Shown here: positions 12,301 to 25,170 of the stretch, one piece after another
Layout of the letters: each line of letters opens with the position of its first letter
Numbering within the stretch: the stretch's first letter is position 1
DNA from: Hippasteria phrygiana
Taxonomy: Eukaryota > Echinodermata > Asteroidea > Valvatida > Goniasteridae
Direction: 5' to 3'
Length of the DNA: 64,000 nt
Assembly (NCBI GenBank): GCA_037893225.1
Contig: JAZGUH010000768.1
Span: forward strand, 1-64,000
The notes under the pieces: model-generated
Database searches by the model: none
The model's input: the letters and a program-made list of their open reading frames with translations, nothing else
Told to the model about the DNA's origin: nothing
Made by a program: the position numbers and the translations under genes

Positions 12301-12841
12301 CTGCAACAATAAGTAGTATATATACAAAAGGGGAACTTTTGGTTAAAAATGCTGTTTTTGATGTTTGGGTAAACTTAATCGTAGTGAGCATAATGCATTC
12401 GCATTTTTACCTGGGATTTTCCTCCTATCTCTTAAGGAATGTTCTTTATCACCTTCTCTCAACCAGCATGTAGGCCTATTCCACTTGGAAGTTGCAAACG
12501 AGAAGTGCTATTAACAACAGGTGTCCTCTTCGCAACGCCACATACTTAATTGACAGAGTGCGGAATGTGCTGCAGTTGGGACATTGGCACCAATTGACGT
12601 CGTTATTGGACTAAGTATTTCGCTAGATTTTGCCGGTCATAGAGCCGTACACGGTAGATGTGGGACCTGTTTGTTTCACACAGATCCGGATCTCGATCAA
12701 TATATGGTCCAACCGCTGCTTTTTTGCTCCATCCGATAAGCGGGATCTGGTGTGTAAACCAACAACGCACGGATCACTGATCGAGATCCAGATCTCTGTT
12801 CTTGTCCGTCGTTGTTGTGCCTGTGACTGTTTTCGTTTTAC

Positions 12842-12994
12842 CTTGGCGCCTTTCTGGAGCAAGCCCTCCGCATACCCCTTCCCTAGTCCTTCGGCAGCAC
12901 CAGTGATAATAGCGACCGTATCCGGCTCCAGTTGGGCATTGGAGATATTGAAAGTCTCAGTGCTGGACATTGTCTTGATAGATTGGTCCACCAT
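12842..12994 (-). CDS. HPGD-like exon 1 (Rossmann TGxxxGxG)
   Basis: It runs from ATG at 12994 with a strong Kozak context; a second in-frame ATG is at 12970. It encodes 51 residues ending LLQKGAK before donor GTAAAA. TGAAEGLG is the NAD-binding glycine motif. Confidence 0.82.
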
Positions 12995-13261
12995 GGTTGG
13001 CTACTTCAAAGTCGATGAAACTAAGTTTTCTTTTACTGATGACCAGTACTTATAGAGCCCAACTCCAACTGCAACTATATAAAATGAATAATAATTAACA
13101 GTTGATCGCTCATACAGACGGAGTATACACTTATTAGACCTATACATGTACGTGTACACATGTACTTATAACTATAACTATAACTTGCACTGTCGTATTG
13201 TTAAGCTTGAACAAGTTTGGAAAACGGAAAACCACAAAACTATGGAACGCCAAAGAGGCAT

Positions 13262-13800
13262 TTAATGTGATCATCGAATCGGTGGTGCACTTTCACGATC
13301 GGTGATGCACTTTCGCGATCGGTGATGCACTTTCGCAATCGGTGATGCACTTTTGCAATCGGTAATGGACTTTTGCGAGTGATGGACTTTTGCGAGTGAT
13401 GGACTTTTGCGAGTGATGGACTTTGCGAGTGATGGACTTTTGCGAGTGATGGACTTTTGCGAGTGATGGACTTTTTCAAGTGATCGTTGATGGGGCGTGA
13501 TCGGTGATGCATATTCACGATCGGTGATGGACTTTCGCTATCGGTGATGGACTTTCTTCCGCGATCGGTGATCAACTTTTCCAATCGGTGATGGACTTTT
13601 GCGAGTGATGATGGACTTTTGCGATCGGTGATGGACTTTCGCGACCGGTGATGGACTTTTGCGAGTGGTGATGGACTTTTGTACGTGATCGTTGATGGGG
13701 CGTGATCGGTGATGCATATTAACGATCGGTGATGGACTTTCGCTATCTGTGGTGGACTTTCGCTAGTGGTGATGGACTTTTGGTAGTGTTGATGGATTTC
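13262..13800 (-). repeat. Left minisatellite arm of MS-A
   Basis: Tandem units of 16-21 bp with cores GATCGGTGATGGACTTTCGC and GAGTGATGGACTTTTGC. Two sub-arrays are separated by a repeated GATCGTTGATGGGGCGTGAT module near 13480-13500 and 13688-13708, which also occurs in the right arm. Confidence 0.9.
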
Positions 13801-13824
13801 ATGATCGATGATCTGTTTAGAATC

Positions 13825-15330
13825 GGAGCTCTGGAAGTGCCATCCGAATTGTTGATATCTTGACATATTTTATCTCAGGATGACGAAACTTCAAAAGCAA
13901 GATGACAACATCCTGAGATAATTCATCGCAGGATAACGACATGACATATGAAAGTATGATGACGGAATCCTGAAATAAACTAATGACGGGATTATGATTT
14001 ACTGAAAGTAAAATAATCAGTAGGCTTTTGGGCTAGTACGATCTAGGAAACTCCCAGGATCACCTAAAGGTACCCCTCAAGTTTTAAAACACTTGTCATT
14101 TTTTCTGACCCTCTGTATGGGTGGAGCCATGACTGAAGAATTAGTGGGGCTGGGGGCGAAACAAAACGGTTAAGACAATTTGGACAGATGACCCAAGTGC
14201 AATATGGGGCCACATTATACATTGTATTTCGTAAGTGCAGGCAAAAGGGGTATAGCTGTAACTGGCAATCTCGGTATGTTTTTTCAATCAATATTTTAAA
14301 GGGGGCATTAGAGGCACATGTCAAATCACAACTTATTCGTTCCCTTTGAAGGCGTTTTATCATTCGTATTTCTGAAAAGGTGCACATCTGGCCAATGAAC
14401 AAAAGACCAGTGATTTTACCCATTTTTAGTTTTGAAGACATACCAACCATTGGCATGAAATCATAGTCAAGTAGTGTAATTTCCCATCAAGTATCATTAA
14501 AATTAACCTCACACTAGTTTTTACTTGTTTGGCATGTACTTTGCTTTACATAATCACTCTTAGAGAGAGAAGGCGCTTTGCCAAATCTTAAACATGTCAT
14601 ATGTAAAATTGGACCACAAATTTATATCATGTATATGGCCAGGCGTACATTGGTTAAGAATGCACTGTACGCTTCAGCTAAATGTAGTCCATTTTTAACG
14701 AAATTGGCCTCATACATCCCTTCACAGTAAGTATAAGTGATTTAAAGTTAATGAAAGTCATGTTTAAAACAGACTTTGTTTGTACATTAAAAATAACAAA
14801 AACAATTTTTTAAATCAAAACGTGATTTTTATTTGTGATTTTTTGGGTTTTTTTGCAATTGAATTATTTAAATCGAGTGATTTAAATAAAACAACCCTGC
14901 ATGGCTATTTGTTCATTTGAAAACTGAAAATGACACAAAATTTGATTGTTTTAATTTGTGTTTTTACCTTTTTTTTTTTTTTAAAGAATTTTAATCCACC
15001 CTAAATTATCTGATTTATATGCTCGGTTCACCTAAAAAAATGTGTATCAGCGTGCAATTCTAGATTCTTTTTTGTTCATCTACTGTACTTCATTTTTCTG
15101 CTAAAACAACTTTTCGGCGTTATGTCGTCGTTCCTTGATAATTATCACAGGAGGTCAGCATCCTATAGTTGCAAAATGTTGTCACCCCGTAATAAATCCT
15201 CTCGGGATGTTGTCATCCCATGATAAGCTATCTCAGGATGTTGTCATCTTGCCTGCAAAATGTCGTCAGCCTGAAATAAATTATGTCAGGATCTCAACAA
15301 GTCGGATGGCACTTGCAGAGTTCCGTACTA
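13825..15330. repeat. Inner inverted pair within MS-A
   Basis: AAGTGCCATCCGAATTGTTG at 13842 and its near-complement at 15299-15318 each lead inward into degenerate repeats of a motif like CAGGATGTTGTCATC. This may be a second foldback element inserted in, or forming the inner part of, MS-A. No clear target duplication was seen. Confidence 0.6.
14815..14900. repeat. GATTTAAATC-rich repeat, second copy
   Basis: AAAACGTGATTTTTATTTGTG and ATTATTTAAATCGAGTGATT match the 7860-7945 repeat. It lies inside MS-A. Confidence 0.55.
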
Positions 15331-16127
15331 AAAGAACCAAAAGGCAAGAGGTAATAAGCAGAGGGGAAGGCCCAGAAACAACCAGTTCTCAGGCTTACAA
15401 CAGATGGCTGAGGTCATACAGCCACCCCCCTCCCTTAGCATTCCATGTGATCCGATGGGGACACACAAATATTGCTGGGACCGTCTGATGATGGAGTCCC
15501 TGACAATACAGATGTCATCTGTCCAATATAACGCAAGGAAAATTGTAACAGCGCGTTACAGCCCTGGCAGAAAGCAGCGAAACTCTAGGCGAATGTAAGT
15601 CTGGACTGCATCGGTACGCCAACGGCCCATGGGCTTAATATCCTCTGGAGGGACTCCTAAGTGTAAAATGCCGTGGTGGCCGCCCCATGCTAAAAGAATG
15701 CGCACTGTAATTACTTTTGCCTAAACCCATCAAGGCGGTAGTTGTATTACAGTACAAAAATAAACTGGAAACGTGTCAGGGGACTTCCATTAAAATGAAT
15801 AAAGAACGCGTCCGACCCAGAAGTGGGCCGTGTCACAGCGAAGGAGGACTAGTGCTCGGACAGGGCAAAGTTCATTGCTAACTGATTGCACCAACCTAAG
15901 TACCTATTTTGGAGGGTCAGTCTTGTCAGTTTTCGTAAAAACGGTAATAAATCGCCACTGAGGCCCCTGACTTACCGGCATTCTGAAATTTAACATCTGT
16001 AATTCTTAACAGTGAATCTTGCAAACGGTGCCGTGAGTCGGCAGTAAAATAATTATCCCCAACCACCCCCAAAAAATTAATTAATTAATAAAATAAAATA
16101 AAATAAATCGATTGTTACACCGCTGAA

Positions 16128-16480
16128 TTAAATGTAGTATACACTATTTGCTTTTGCTGTAATTCTTGAAAATATATGGGTTATAGGGGATTTATATTTT
16201 ACAGTATATATTGTTATGCTGATCTTTTAGAGTTTTGTGTTCGTAGATGCTGGAACAACCAAGCAAAAAAAGCTTCCTAAGATGGAATTTTTGCGTCGGG
16301 AGATGTAAATTTACTATTACATTTTGGCCCTTCACCGACGTGTATTTACACTGTAAACTCAGTGTTGTCCCGAGGGATTCTTTCGAAAAAATCACTGACT
16401 CGGGTGGGACTCGAACCCACAGAGCAATTTATAGACGTTGTGGAATTATCAGGTTAGGAAGCCAGACTAGTTGGCTTGCA
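16128..16480. mobile_element. TTAA MITE, left part, nested in MS-A
   Basis: TTAAATGTAGTATACACT then TTTGCTTTTGCTGTAATTC, GTAGATGCTGG and GGAATTATCAGGT match the family. A tRNA-like GGGACTCGAACCC word occurs at 16407-16419. Confidence 0.7.
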
Positions 16481-16574
16481 CCCATTCACGAATGTGTAAC
16501 TGTATTGCAAATAAAATGTGGACGAACTAAATGTAATACTATAAATATAATAAATTGGGGGCAGTGTTTGAAAA

Positions 16575-16775
16575 TACACGAAAGTCCATCACCGATCGTG
16601 AATATGCATCACCGATCGTGAATATGCATCACTGATCACGCCCCATCAACGATCACTTGAAAAAGTCCATCACTCGCAAAAGTCCATCACTCGCAAAAGT
16701 CCATCACTCGCAAAAGTCCATCACCGATTGCGAAAGTGCATCACCGATCGTGAAAGTGCGCCACCGATTCGATGA
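16575..16775 (+). repeat. Right minisatellite arm of MS-A
   Basis: Reverse-complement counterpart of the left arm (units AAAGTCCATCACCGATCG and AAAAGTCCATCACTCGC), shorter by about 300 bp. The module ATCACGCCCCATCAACGATC is present once, showing unequal expansion of the two arms. Confidence 0.9.
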
Positions 16776-17021
16776 TCACATTAAATGCCCCTTTGGCGTT
16801 CCATACAAAACGACCTAGAGGGCAAGTCGCAAACAATGACTGTGCTGCATGAACAACAGCCTAGCCAGATTCTGAACGGGGAGGGGCGAGCACGGCCATT
16901 TTCAAGGAAAGGGGACTAAAGGGACACATTTTCTTAGATTTTAGCACACAATTGTTACATTTTCGTAAAAAAGTGTCGATATTTTTTGCCGGCTCGGCAA
17001 ATTCATTGTAAAAAGCGGCGG

Positions 17022-17062
<41 letters not shown>

Positions 17063-17204
17063 GTCAGTAGACAGTTTTTAATGGGCGGTGCTTTCAAGAG
17101 CCTTGCCGTAATTATAGCTCTATGTCCAAACTAAACGCTTAACTAGCACACTATGACGGTGGCGACATCCCCTAAAAATCATTAAAAAAAAACAAAACAA
17201 CTCC

Positions 17205-17312
17205 CGCCCCCAAACAAACAAACAAACAAACAAACACCCCAACAAACACCCCAACAAACACACAAACAAACAAACAGACAGACACCCCAACCCCCAACAA
17301 ACAAACATACAT
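17205..17312 (-). repeat. (AAAC)n microsatellite
   Basis: CAAACAAACAAACAAACAAA and variants with ACACCCC. The neighbouring C-run at 17341-17358 and G-run at 17026-17060 belong to adjacent MITE-like sequence ending AGCTACGCAACTG. Confidence 0.9.
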
Positions 17313-17779
17313 TTAAAAGGGGAAATAGTTCCCTCGTTGCCCCCCCCCCCCCCCCCCCACCCCCCCTTCCAAGGCTAGCTACGCAACTGTGTATTTACCA
17401 CATTCAGAACGGCGCCAAGGACATTACGTGGGCGCGGCCTGCAGTGTGTCGATATGCCAACAAAGTGTTCAGACCAGCGTGGACAATTATTGTTGAAAGC
17501 CAAAACTGGAATTTGAGGGGGAATGCAAGTGTAAACCGGGTCACGGTGCCGCACGTCTAGTTCATTTAGGCAGACGGCCGCTTTAATTTGTGGATACTCG
17601 ACCGGTTGTGCGGACCATGCATGAGTGTTGGTCAAAATACACTGTTTCATTCTAGAGTACTATTAATGTAATTGTCTCTGTGGCATGCCCGATCACTGGC
17701 GCTATGGCGATGTAAGATTTGGTGGTCAGGTATGGCAAGCCAAAGCGGAATTAATTCAAAACACCGTTTTTCTTGCAAG

Positions 17780-18195
17780 AACAAAAAAATCATTCAAGAT
17801 AAACGCAAAATTATCCTGCAAGACCAAAATTATCCTGCAAGATCAAAATTTTCATGCAAGATCAAAATTTTCATGCAAGATCAAAATTTTCATGCAAGAT
17901 CAAAATGTTCATGCAAGATCAAAATGTTCATGCAAGATCAAAATTTTCCTGCAAGATCAAAATTTTCATGCAAGATCAAAATTTCCAAATGGCAATGCAA
18001 GACCAAAATTATCATGCAAGAACAAAATTATCACGCAAGACCAAAATTATCATGCAAGACCTAAATTTCTATGCAAGACCTAAATTTCAATGCAAGACCT
18101 AAATTTCAATGCAAGACCAAATTTATCGTGCAAGACCAAAATGTTCGTGCAAGACTAACAAAAATCGGGCAAGACCAAAATTTTCGTGCAAGATG
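17780..18195 (+). repeat. Left minisatellite arm of MS-B
   Basis: About twenty tandem units of 19-20 bp, core ATGCAAGATCAAAATTTTC, drifting to GCAAGACCAAAATTATC and GCAAGACCTAAATTTC toward the interior. All three forward frames are open through parts of the array, which is a consequence of repetition rather than a gene. Confidence 0.93.
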
Positions 18196-18699
18196 CACGT
18201 GACTATCACGTGATTAGGCCGGCCGTGGGTCGAGGCGCAAAAAGAACCCCTTCGTTATTTACCTAAGTAGGATGATTTCTTTTTGGTTCGTTCAATAGAA
18301 ATAAATATCAGAGATAGGAATAGGTATTTTTTGAATCTTGTTTGTTAATGAGCACTACACGCTGAATAATTAGAAAAATATATATTTCTTTTAACGGAAA
18401 GAGGCTGAAAAGTTACTAGTCTGGTGCAGTTCATCGTGTGTATATGACGTCTGGGAGCCATACAATAGCCACAGGCAGCTACCGGGCGAATCACCAGTCG
18501 GAAGCTAGCCGCGAATTGGGCCCGATTTCCCAGCCGCGAACTCAGCCGCGAACTCAGCCGCGAACTCAAAAAACCAGAACACATGCAGCAGAAGGAGCTG
18601 CAAAAAATCAACAGTTTCTGGAAACACTTTTCTGGTACAGCCAACGAAATTATTTAAATCTTCCACTAAACACAGTTTTTTAGGTTATATATTTCCTAC

Positions 18700-20840
18700 C
18701 GAGATCCTATAGCACACTTTAGTACCAGAAGAAATCAATTTACCTATTCAATGTTCATGGGGTAACTGTTTCAAATGAAGCAATTTTGTAGTACATGTAA
18801 TTGGTTTAAGACTGTCACAGTACCTTTTACTAAAAAGAAAGTGTACCGCACATATTCCAAATATTTCAATTTTTTATTTGATAATTTAAAAGAACATACT
18901 CATGGGCAGACTTAATTTTGGATAGAGCTAATTCGGCTCTGTAATTAGTACTCAAATGGTCAATTAAAATCACATCATTTTCCACCCAATATGAACGTAT
19001 TGTAATTTACCCGTACTTGAGTATGTCTCTTTAACAAAAAGTGTACCGCACATATTCTAAATATTTCTCAATTTTCTTTCATAACCTGAAAGAACATACA
19101 CCTGGGCAGACTTAATTTTGGATAGAGCTAATTCAGCATACTAATTCATGCTCAAATGGTCGATTAAAGTCACGTCATTTCCACCCAAAATGAACGTATT
19201 GTAATTTACCCGTACTTGAGTATGCCTCTTTAACAAAAAATGTACCGCACATATTCTAAATATTTCTCAATTTTCTTTCATAATCTAAAAGAACATACCA
19301 CTGGCCACACTTAATTTTGGATAGAGCTAATTCGGCATACTAATTAGTAATCAAATGGTCAATTAAAATCACATCATTTTCCACCCAATATGAACGTATT
19401 GTAATTTACCCGTACTTGAGTATGTCTCTTTAACAAAAAGTGTACTGCACATATTCTAAATATTTCTCAATTTTCTTTCATAACCTGAAAGAACATACAC
19501 CTGGGCAGACTTAATTTTGGATAGAGCTAATTCAGCATACTAATTCATGCTCAAATGGTCGATTAAAGTCACGTCATTTCCACCCAAAATGAACGTATTG
19601 TAATTTACCCGTACTTGAGTATGCCTCTTTAACAAAAAATGTACCGCACATATTCTAAATATTTCTCAATTTTCTTTCATAATCTAAAAGAACATACCAC
19701 TGGCCACACTTAATTTTGGATAGAGTTAATTCGGCATACTAATTAGTAATCAAATGGTCAATTAAAATCACATCATTTTCCACCCAATATGAACGTATTG
19801 CAATTTGCCCGTACTTGAGTATATGCCTCTTTAACAAAACGTGTACCGCACATATTCTAAATATTTCCCAATTTTCTTTCATAATCTGAAAGAACATACT
19901 ACTGGCCACACTTAATTTTGAAAAGAGCTAATTCGGCTCTCTTATTAGTACTCAAATGGTCAATCAAATTCACGTCATTTTCCACCCAATATGAATGCAT
20001 TGCAATTTACCCGTACATCATTATATGCCCCTTTAACAGAAAGTGTACCGCACATATTCCAAATATTTTTCTTTTTTATTTGATAAATTAAAACAACATA
20101 ACCCTGGCCACACTTAATTTTGGATAGAGATAATTCGGCTGAGTAATTAGTACTCAAATGGTCAATTAAAATCACATCATTTTCCACCCAATATGAACGT
20201 ATTGTAAATTTCCCGTACTTCAGTATATGCCTCTTTAACAAAAAGTGTACCGCACATATTCCAAATATTTCCCTTTTTTATTCAATAATCTGAAGGAACA
20301 TACCACTGGCCACACTTTATTTTGGATAGTGATAATTCGGCTATCCAATTAGTACTCAAATGGTCAATTAAAATCACATCATTTTCCACCCAATATGAAC
20401 GTATTGTAATTTACCCGTACTTGAGTATGTCTCTTTAACAAAAAGTGTACCGCACATATTCTAAATATTTCCCAATTTTCTTTCATAATCTAAAAGAACA
20501 TACAACTGGCCACACTTAATTTTGGATAGAGCTAATTTGGCAAACTAATTAGTACTCAAATCGTCAATTAAAATCACATAATTTTCCACCCAATATGAAC
20601 GTATTGTAATTTACCCGTACTTGAGTATATGCCTCTTTAACAAAATGTGTACCGCACATATTCTAAATATTTCCCAATTTTCTTTCATAATCTGAAAGAA
20701 CATACACCTGGCCAGACTTAATTTTTGATAAAGCTAATTCAGCCTACTAATTCATACTCAAATGGTCGATTCAAGTCACGTCATTTTCCACCCAATATGA
20801 ACGTATTGTAATTTACCCGTTCTTGAGTATGCCAAAACGT
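18700..20840 (+). repeat. Left arm: ~200-bp tandem units
   Basis: The landmark GTGTACCGCACATATTC recurs at about 18842, 19040, 19240, 19440, 19640, 19842, 20044, 20244, 20447 and 20648. The block 19040-19440 is repeated almost exactly at 19440-19840, so there is a 400-bp higher-order step. Confidence 0.93.
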
Positions 20841-21540
20841 CACGTGAACAGGGAGATGAGCAGGGGAAAATGCATTTAGTAAAGTAATCAGAGGCAACGG
20901 GCGCAATACAAATCTTAATTTTTGTCGCAAGCGGCTGCACTAAAATCCTCCGCCCGTAGGCCTACCGCTTGTCTTTTTGGCGGCGATTTCCACATTCAGG
21001 AAACATGAAGCCGTTTTCTGACGAGATTGCAATAATACGTTTCATCTCCTTGGGCCAAAAAGTTTGATCACTATCGCAACTATTACAGATGCACATTTTA
21101 ACCCTGTTCAGAGACATATCACATTGGGGGGGAAGGGGGAACCTGTTTCGTCACAACCACTTTTCTATTCACCGGCTCAGAAAATTCACTGCCCCCCCCC
21201 CCCCCCCCCCAAAAAAAGAACATATCCCAGATCCAGACTGGTGTATTTCAAGTCTAGCCCATTTGGCATAATGTTTTTTGCGGGCAGGGCGTTGACAGAT
21301 ACTAGCGGGATGCCGCGCTTTGAGGGCCACCAGCGAAATGGGTGGTTGTTTCTAAATGTATAATGTTGTGTATTGTAGCAATTAATTGATACATTTAATT
21401 GAATTAAAAGAGGAACGCTGCGCTTTGCGCGGTTCCTCCTAGGTTGGCGCGATATGTATGTATCATTTTTGATGTTACGGAAAGAAATATTACAATACAA
21501 TTTCATATTACGATTTGAGTAGGCCTACTACTTAGTGAGC
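20840..21540. other. Loop region of the 7-kb foldback element
   Basis: Single-copy here. It contains a C-run at 21194-21210 and no convincing exon. If the element ever encoded a transposase, it is not here. Confidence 0.6.
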
Positions 21541-24500
21541 CGAATTAGCTCTATTCACAAATAAGTGTGGCCAGGAGTATGTTCTTTTAAATTGTCCAAT
21601 AAAAAAGGGAAATATTTGGAATATGTGGGGTAGGCACACACTTTCTGTTAAAAAGGCATAAGTGCGGTGAAATTACAATACATTCATTTTGGGTGGAAAA
21701 TGATGTCACTTTAATGGACCATTTGTGTACCAATTAGATTTCCGAATTAGCTCTATCCAAAAGTATGGCCAGGTGTTTGTTCTTTCAGATTATTAAAGAA
21801 AATTCGGAAATATTTGCAATATGCGGTACACTTTCTGTTAAAGAGGGATATACTGAAGTACAGGTATACAATGCATTCGTCTTGTAGGGGAAAATATTGT
21901 AACTTTAATCGACCATTTGTTTTAGTACTAATTAGTAAGCTGAATTAGCTCTATCCAAAATTTAGTGTGGCCAGGGGTATGTTGTTTTATATTATTAAAT
22001 AAGAAAAGGGAAATATTTGGAATATGTGCGGTACACTCTTTGTTAAAGAGACAAACTCAAGTATAGGGGTATGCTGTATGGAATACATATGAATTTGTTG
22101 TGTTCACTTAAGCTCAAACCTCTGTGCGGAGCCCATTTCCGGGCGAAAATCCGCGTAAAATGACCCTTTTTTCGACGTTTCGAGTCATAGTTTGATAACC
22201 ATGCGGTCTTTTTCACCGGGTTAAACGGTTCTATACGATTTAACTCTTTGTCGTTCTCGTGATATATATACATATATTTTATCTTGAAAAAAATCCACGT
22301 ACTTTCGGCTTTGAAAATGTGAACTTTTCATCATTTTTCTGTGTAAACGCACCGATTGAGCGCCGTCGCGTCGACTCTTTTGACTGTAACTCCTTACTGG
22401 AGTATCGAATCGTACGGGGTTAAACGGAATCGAATAGCTTAGATCCTCCTCTTTCCTTACATGTAAAACCTGTCATGATTGGTTGAAAAAAACCTACGTA
22501 CTTTTCACAAAGAAAAAAATGGCCAATGACAACTTTCGATCGATAAGGCATTGTTCGAGACTTGATCTACCATTGCTTACCACGCGTTACATGATCTTGG
22601 ACTCTGCTCATCACCCGTTTTACAAGACAGATCTTCTTCGATTTTACTGTAACTAAGACATTTAAAAATATCCATTTGTGAATCAGTTATCTGGGATTAA
22701 AACTGTGTTCTTTTGAGGAGTTAATTTCATTTTGAAATAATGTAAATTTGGAACTGAATACTGTTCATTCAAGGCAGCTACAGAAATATGTGATGCAAAG
22801 AACGTACACTTGTTTATTGGGCCGTACCATTTTGTATGTGGGGAGTATATATATGCATGTACACCCACATACGTATGTCTTTTCCAAAATAATTGAGATT
22901 TTGTGTTGTTTAGAAAATTAAACAATTACTAAACTCAACTATATCTTTGTTTCCTACTTGCAGCTATAAACCAGTGCCTGTGTTTATGCATGCCCTCGTG
23001 CAAAGATGTTTTGTTTTACCCATTTTGTGAATGGAGTGTGCCGGGCCACATTTCAGGGCCGAACGCACAGCTACACAGGGCCAGCGTTAATCCAATTTAA
23101 TAACCCTAGACCTCTGTGGTATACTCTACGCGCGAGATTTAAACTGTGAAATTAAGTGAACAAAAGTGGGGTTAACAAATTCATATGTAACGTGATTTTA
23201 ATTGACTATTTGTGTACTAATTAGAGGAAAGAATAATCTCTATCCAAAATTAAGTGTGGCCAGGGGTTGTTTTAAATTATCAAATAAAGAAGGAAAATAT
23301 TTGGAATATGTGCGGTTCACTTTATTAAAAGAGGCATACTCAAGTAAAGTACGGGTAAATTGCAATACATTCATTTTGGGTGGAAAATTACGTCACTTTA
23401 ATCGACCATTTGAGTACTAATTAGTAAGTCGAATTAGCTCTATCCAAAATTAAGTCTGCCCATGAGTATGTTCTTTCAGGTTATGAAAGAAAATTGGGAA
23501 ATATTTAGAATATGTGCGGTACACTTTTTGTTAAAGAGGCATATACTGAAGTATATACGGGTAAATTACAATATATGTATATTGGGTGGAAAATTATGTG
23601 ATTTTAATTGACGATTTGAGTACTAATTAGACAACAGAATTAGCTCTATCCAAAATTAAGTCTGCCCATGAGTATGTTCTTTTAAATTATTTAATAAACA
23701 AGGGAAATATTTGGAACACGTGGGGTACACTTTCTGTTAAAGAGGCATATACTGAAGTACGGGTAAATTAGAATACATTCATATTGGGTGGAAAATGATG
23801 TGATTTTAATTGACGATTTGAGTACTAATTAGTAAGCCGAATTAGCTCTATCCAAAATTATGTCTGCCCATGAGTATGTTCTTTTAAATGATTAAATATA
23901 CAAGGGAAATATTTGGAACACGTGCGGTACACTTTCTGTTAAAGAGGCATATACTGAAGTACGGGTAAATTACAATATTTTCATATTGGGTGGAAAATGA
24001 TGTGATTGTAATTGACGATTTGAGTACTAATTATTAGTAAGCCGAATTAGCTCTATCCAAAATTAAGTCTGCCCATCAGTATGTTCTTTCAGATTATGAA
24101 AGAAAATTGGGAAATATTTGGAATATGTGCGGTACACTTTTTGTTAAAGAGGCATATACTGAAGTATATACGGGTAAATTACAATATATTCATATTGGGT
24201 GGAAAATGATGTGATTTTAATTGACGATTTGAGTACTAATTAGTAAGCCGAATTAGCTCTATCCAAAATTATGTCTGCCCATGAGTATGTTCTTTTAAAT
24301 GATTAAATATACAAGGGAAATATTTGGAACACGTGCGGTACACTTTCTGTTAAAGAGGCATATACTGAAGTACGGGTAAATTACAATATTTTCATATTGG
24401 GTGGAAAATGATGTGATTTTAATTGACGATTTGAGTACTAATTAGTAAGCCGAATTAGCTCTATCCAAAATTAAGTCTGCCCATGAGTATGTTCTTTTAG

Positions 24501-25170
24501 ATTATGAAAGAAAATTGGGAAATATTTGGAATATGTGCGGTACACTTTTTGTTAAAGAGGCATACTCAAGTACGGATAAATGACAATACGTTCAGATTAT
24601 GTTAAAAGTGACTTGAATTTCATTGACGATTTGAGTACTAATTAGTTTGCCGAATTAGCTCTATCCAAAATTATGTGTGACCAGGTGTGTGTTCTTTCAG
24701 ATTATGAAAGAAAATTGGGAAATATTTAGAATATGTGCGGTACACTTTTTGTTAATGAGGCATTTACTCAAGTACGGGCAAATTGCAATACGTTCATATT
24801 GGGTGGAAAATGATGTGATTTTAATTGACCATTTGAGTACTAATTACAGTGCCGAATTAGCTCTATCCAAAATTAAGTCTGCCCGTGAGTATGTTCTTTC
24901 AGATTATGAAAGAAAATTGGGAAATATTTGGAATATGTGCGGTACAATTTTTGTTAAAGAGGCATACTCAAGTACGGGTAAATTGCAATACATTCGTCCT
25001 GTAGGGAAAATATTGTGATTTTAATCTACCATTTGAGTACTAATTAGTCAGCCGAATTATCTCCATCCAAAATTAAGTGTGGCCAGGGGTATGTTGTTTT
25101 AAATTATCAAATAAAAAAGGAAAATATTTGGAATATGTGCGGTACACTTTCTTTTTAGTGAAAGGTACTG
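21540..25170 (-). repeat. Right arm: ~200-bp tandem units, inverted
   Basis: Same unit in reverse (landmark GAATATGTGCGGTACACTTT), interrupted at 22086-23187 by another element. A 400-bp block near 23820-24220 is repeated near 24230-24600, an independent local duplication. Confidence 0.93.
22086..23187. mobile_element. TA-flanked inverted-end element nested in the right arm
   Basis: CATATGAATTTGTT at 22086 and AACAAATTCATATG ending at 23187 are inverted. TA flanks both sides (22084-22085 and 23188-23189), and the ~200-bp units resume after it. Internal sequence is non-coding as far as I can see. TA duplication suggests a Tc1/mariner-type non-autonomous element. Confidence 0.65.

Larger units (their letters stand above)
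11821..12994 (-). pseudogene. 15-hydroxyprostaglandin dehydrogenase-like SDR, incomplete
   Basis: This short-chain dehydrogenase/reductase resembles HPGD, the NAD-dependent enzyme that inactivates prostaglandins. Exons on the minus strand: 12994-12842 (start ATG in ACCATGG; TVAIITGAAEGLGKGYAEG is the Rossmann TGxxxGxG motif), 12300-12194 (INLVVNNAGIINEKAYDLTI, the NNAG motif) and 11917-11821 (GVARGTFTAIKYMSPEFGG, then KIINVSSTAG with the catalytic Ser motif). The last two exons join in phase. Exon 1 ends in phase 0 but the NNAG exon needs phase 1. The roughly 40 residues normally between them were not found in the 541-bp intron, and the YxxxK exon was not found downstream. It is therefore a broken copy, or a gene with missing or diverged exons. 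The family call is firm; functional status is uncertain. Confidence 0.8.
13241..16805. mobile_element. Element MS-A: inverted minisatellite ends, 6-bp target duplication
   Basis: The ends are inverted: TATGGAACGCCAAAG at 13241 and its complement ending at 16805. Each continues into an array of about 20-bp units (core GATCGGTGATGGACTTT), roughly 13270-13800 on the left and 16575-16760 (complement) on the right. CAAAAC flanks both sides (13235-13240 and 16806-16811). The interior has no recognised transposase, so it looks non-autonomous. It contains a second inverted pair (13825-14000 and 15150-15330) and a MITE copy (16128 on). It sits about 250 bp upstream of the dehydrogenase start codon. 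Confidence 0.8.

Noticed and set aside
13240..13866. 208-codon minus-strand frame
   Set aside because: Open because of the MS-A minisatellite arm; repetitive KSITDRESP-like output with no domain.
15135..15488. 117-codon plus-strand frame within MS-A
   Set aside because: Overlaps the inner inverted arm, no motif recognised, and no codon bias evident.
13241..16805. CRISPR-like reading of the regularly spaced arrays
   Set aside because: Units are contiguous 15-20-bp tandem repeats without unique spacers, in an animal genome with introns.
17672..18102. Overlapping frames encoding ARSKFSCKIKIFMQDQNF-type repeats, also at 29442-29960
   Set aside because: All three frames of the MS-B array are open; artefact of repetition.
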